The notes under the pieces: generated by a model | The model's database searches: none | What the model saw: only the letters and a program-made list of their open reading frames with translations | What the model was told of the DNA's origin: nothing | NCBI GenBank assembly: GCA_004561775.1 | Contig: SFUD01000012.1 | Coordinates: forward strand, 1-9,064 | Length of the DNA stretch: 9,064 bases | Direction of reading: 5' to 3' | DNA from: a bacterium | GTDB taxonomy: Bacteria; Bacteroidota; Bacteroidia; Bacteroidales; UBA932 | Program-made: the position numbers and the translations under genes | Shown here: piece after piece, positions 7,572-9,064 of the stretch | Position numbering within the stretch: the stretch's first letter is position 1 | How the letters are laid out: each line of letters begins with the position of its first letter

Positions 7572-8768
7572 TCAACTCTTCTTCAGCGGGATAAACTCCA
7601 CCTCTGTTGCGCGAAGCCGCAATACTCCGTCGCTCATTGCAATCTCTATCCTCTGCCCCTCCTCTATGCCGGCAAGAGACCTTACTCTGCTTCCGTTGGA
7701 ATAGAGCATTGCAAAGCCCTTTGAGAGCACCTCTTCCGGAATTGCGCTCTTAAGAGCCGCCTCCATAAGCCCCAATCTGCCCAACTCTCGCTCCACTCTT
7801 CCCCTCACGGCAAATCTTAGCCTCTCCTTTATCATATCCAGATTCCTATTCTGCTCCTTTATTTTAAGCATAAGCAGATTGGCAATCCTTGTTGCCATAG
7901 ACTCCAGAGCCTCCCTCTCTCTAGCAAAAGCATCCAGCAGGAAATCGGCCACTGCAGTAGGGGTCTTAAGCCCCGTATGGGCAACCATATCGCATATATG
8001 ATAATCTGTCTCGTGGCCCACACCTGTTATTACAGGCAGCGGGAAGTTGGCAATATTCACCGCAAGGTCATAGTTATCAAAAGAGATAAGGTCTGTAACT
8101 GCCCCTCCGCCCCTTATGAGCACCACAAGATCAAACTCCTCCTCCCTTTGAGCAATTCTCTCCAGAGCCGCAATGATGCCATCGGGAGCCTCATCTCCCT
8201 GCATTGGCGCCACAAAGAGCTCCGTGAGGAAATTTACTCCCAGCTGATTCTCCTGCAGGTGGTTCATAAAATCCGCATAGCCCGCCGCAGTGGGCGAGGA
8301 GACTATTGCTATTCTGGAAGGGAGCAGCGGAAGCGGCAGCAGAGCGTTCATCTCCATAAGCCCCTCCTTCTGCAGCCTCTCTATTGTGCGCTGCCTGGCA
8401 AGTTCCATCTCCCCCACCGTAAAGAGAGGGTCTATGTCCGATATGATTAGCGAGAGGCCGTAGAGCGGTGAGTATTGGGGTTGTACGCGCATAAGAAGGT
8501 GCATTCCCACCTCTATATCTCTGCCTGTTGCGCTCTTGAAGAGAGGTTTTATGATTCTGTAGGCGGAACTCCAAATCATTGCCCTGGCCTTTGCCGCAGG
8601 ACCCCTTCCCCCCTCTTGCCACTCCACCAGCTCCAGATAGCAGTGGCCGCTTGCATTCTCCTTTACGGAACTCACCTCCGAGACCAGTTGCAGAGATTGT
8701 GGAAATATCTCGCTCACCCCCTCCTGAATCATCTCCTGCAACTGCAGGAGCGTTAATTTCTCTTCCAT
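7572..8768 (-). CDS. xseA: Exodeoxyribonuclease VII large subunit
   Basis: A 398-residue catalytic subunit of exonuclease VII, which processively degrades single-stranded DNA to oligonucleotides. The N-terminal OB-fold domain (about 1-115) starts with LTLLQLQEMI at 5-14 and contains SGHCYLEL at 40-47. The catalytic domain shows PSRIAIVSSPTAAGYADF at 150-167, LIRGGGAVTDLISFD at 217-231 and VGHETDYHICDMVA at 250-263, followed by TPTAVADFLL at 269-278; these are the standard XseA motifs. The C-terminus has the typical LSKGFAMLYSNG at 348-359. It is shorter than E. coli XseA (456), mainly in the helical linker, as in other Bacteroidota. The ATG at 8768-8766 is preferred. An in-frame ATG at 8813 would add 15 poorly conserved residues and would place the start on the -33 element of the divergent promoter. 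It heads the minus-strand gene run. Confidence 0.95.
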   Translation of the reverse strand: MEEKLTLLQLQEMIQEGVSEIFPQSLQLVSEVSSVKENASGHCYLELVEWQEGGRGPAAKARAMIWSSAYRIIKPLFKSATGRDIEVGMHLLMRVQPQYSPLYGLSLIISDIDPLFTVGEMELARQRTIERLQKEGLMEMNALLPLPLLPSRIAIVSSPTAAGYADFMNHLQENQLGVNFLTELFVAPMQGDEAPDGIIAALERIAQREEEFDLVVLIRGGGAVTDLISFDNYDLAVNIANFPLPVITGVGHETDYHICDMVAHTGLKTPTAVADFLLDAFAREREALESMATRIANLLMLKIKEQNRNLDMIKERLRFAVRGRVERELGRLGLMEAALKSAIPEEVLSKGFAMLYSNGSRVRSLAGIEEGQRIEIAMSDGVLRLRATEVEFIPLKKS

Positions 8769-8804
8769 GCTCACAACATTAATATTGCTTACAAGATACA
8801 ATGT

Positions 8805-8834
8805 TTTGTTCAAATAAAAAAGTAACTATCTTTG
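8805..8834 (+). promoter_or_regulatory. Bacteroidota-type promoter for the CDF transporter gene
   Basis: TTTG at 8805-8808 and TATCTTTG at 8827-8834 are separated by 18 bp. This closely fits the Bacteroidota sigma-70 type consensus TTTG - about 19 bp - TAnnTTTG. Transcription would begin near 8841, at the start of a run of nine A, giving a leader of only about 12 bases before the ATG at 8853. This is the best promoter in the window. The 84 bp region also has to hold the xseA promoter on the other strand. Confidence 0.65.
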
Positions 8835-8840
8835 TTTAAG

Positions 8841-8849
8841 AAAAAAAAA
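8841..8849 (+). repeat. A9 homopolymer at the predicted transcription start
   Basis: Nine consecutive A between the TATCTTTG element and the CDF start codon, ending three bases before the ATG. A-rich leaders favour translation in Bacteroidota. A run at the start point could also allow slippage by RNA polymerase or variation in length between cells; neither can be shown here. Confidence 0.9.
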
Positions 8850-8852
8850 CTT

Positions 8853-9064
8853 ATGCAGAGAGAAAAAGAGATCTTCAGGATAACAATTTGGGGCGCCGTA
8901 ATCAATATCCTGCTTGTCATCTTCAAGTTTGTGGCCGGAGTGCTGGGCTCCTCGGCGGCTATGATAGCAGATGCCGTACACTCCCTTACAGACCTTATCT
9001 CCGATGCAATTGTGCTTCTCTTTGCACGCCTCAGCCACAAGCCTGCAGACAAGGACCACAACTT
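8853..9064 (+). CDS. Cation diffusion facilitator family transporter (N-terminal part only)
   Basis: The first 70 codons of a gene cut by the right edge; full members are about 290-400 residues. CDF proteins are inner-membrane antiporters that export divalent metals such as zinc, iron, manganese or cobalt in exchange for protons. The visible part begins MQREKEIFRI, followed by a first membrane helix at about 10-31. It continues with SSAAMIADAVHSLTDLISDA at 33-52, the second helix carrying the metal-site pattern H43-x3-D47-x3-D51 (equivalent to D45 and D49 of E. coli YiiP). KPADKDHN at about 63-70 matches the start of the cytoplasmic loop that usually continues with F/Y-G-H. The metal cannot be told from this fragment. 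It is transcribed divergently from the exonuclease and glycogen genes and has its own promoter, so it is probably unrelated to them. Confidence 0.92.
   Translation, partial: MQREKEIFRITIWGAVINILLVIFKFVAGVLGSSAAMIADAVHSLTDLISDAIVLLFARLSHKPADKDHN

Noticed and set aside
8191..8622. A 143-codon minus-strand frame overlapping xseA, and other long frames opposite the glycogen genes
   Set aside because: Their translations are low-complexity or unlike any family, while the overlapping frame encodes clear conserved proteins.
8773..8809. Imperfect inverted repeat AACATT / AATGTT with a 19 bp spacer in the divergent intergenic region
   Set aside because: Six-base arms in AT-rich DNA are easily found by chance. 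It could be an operator between the two promoters, but nothing else supports it.
8769..8813. A 15-residue N-terminal extension of XseA from the ATG at 8813
   Set aside because: Homologues start just before the L-T-L-L-Q-L-Q-E helix. The extension is not family-like and would begin beyond the -33 element of the opposite promoter, leaving no room for an xseA promoter.
8791..8820. Possible xseA promoter on the minus strand: TATCTTGT at 8798-8791 with TTTT 18 bp upstream
   Set aside because: Both elements deviate from the TTTG / TAnnTTTG consensus, so although a promoter must exist here, this exact site is not supported well enough to list.
8810..9061. Two minus-strand frames (83 and 77 codons) opposite the CDF gene
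   Set aside because: The plus-strand frame has the CDF metal-site motif and a proper promoter. The minus-strand frames have no family features and run through the promoter region.

Overview
The window looks like a chromosomal segment from a Bacteroidales-type bacterium (phylum Bacteroidota). Three things point there. The glycogen enzymes are of the kinds found together in Bacteroides relatives. Two intergenic regions carry the TAnnTTTG-type -7 element of Bacteroidota promoters. Most starts lack a strong Shine-Dalgarno sequence. I cannot name the genus. There are no tRNA or rRNA genes, insertion sequences, CRISPR arrays or prophage genes. Coding density is very high; the only gaps of any size are 84 bp and 40 bp.

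Positions 1-8768 hold seven minus-strand genes that read like one operon. In transcription order they are xseA and xseB (the two exonuclease VII subunits), glgB (GH13_8 branching enzyme), a GH133-type glycogen debranching enzyme, a GT4 glycosyltransferase, a GH57 alpha-amylase-like protein, and a eukaryote-type GT3 glycogen synthase that runs off the left edge. Successive gaps are 16, 5, 40, -4 (ATGA overlap), 9 and 11 bp. An internal promoter-like element sits in the 40 bp gap before the debranching enzyme. The first three genes could therefore form one unit, with the last four under extra control.

Positions 8769-8852 are a divergent intergenic region with a good promoter for a plus-strand gene. 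That gene encodes a cation diffusion facilitator transporter and is cut by the right edge.

Together the carbohydrate genes cover glycogen building (GT3 synthase, GT4 transferase, branching enzyme) and remodelling or breakdown (debranching enzyme, GH57). Synthase and branching enzyme both resemble the animal and fungal enzymes. No glgC (ADP-glucose pyrophosphorylase) or phosphorylase is visible, which fits a UDP-glucose route but does not prove it. The points most worth a second look are: an Arg-Ala in the debranching enzyme where the family normally has Arg-Asp; a GH57 protein that keeps both catalytic residues although related Bacteroides proteins, as I recall them, have lost them; and the tight linkage of exonuclease VII genes to glycogen genes.
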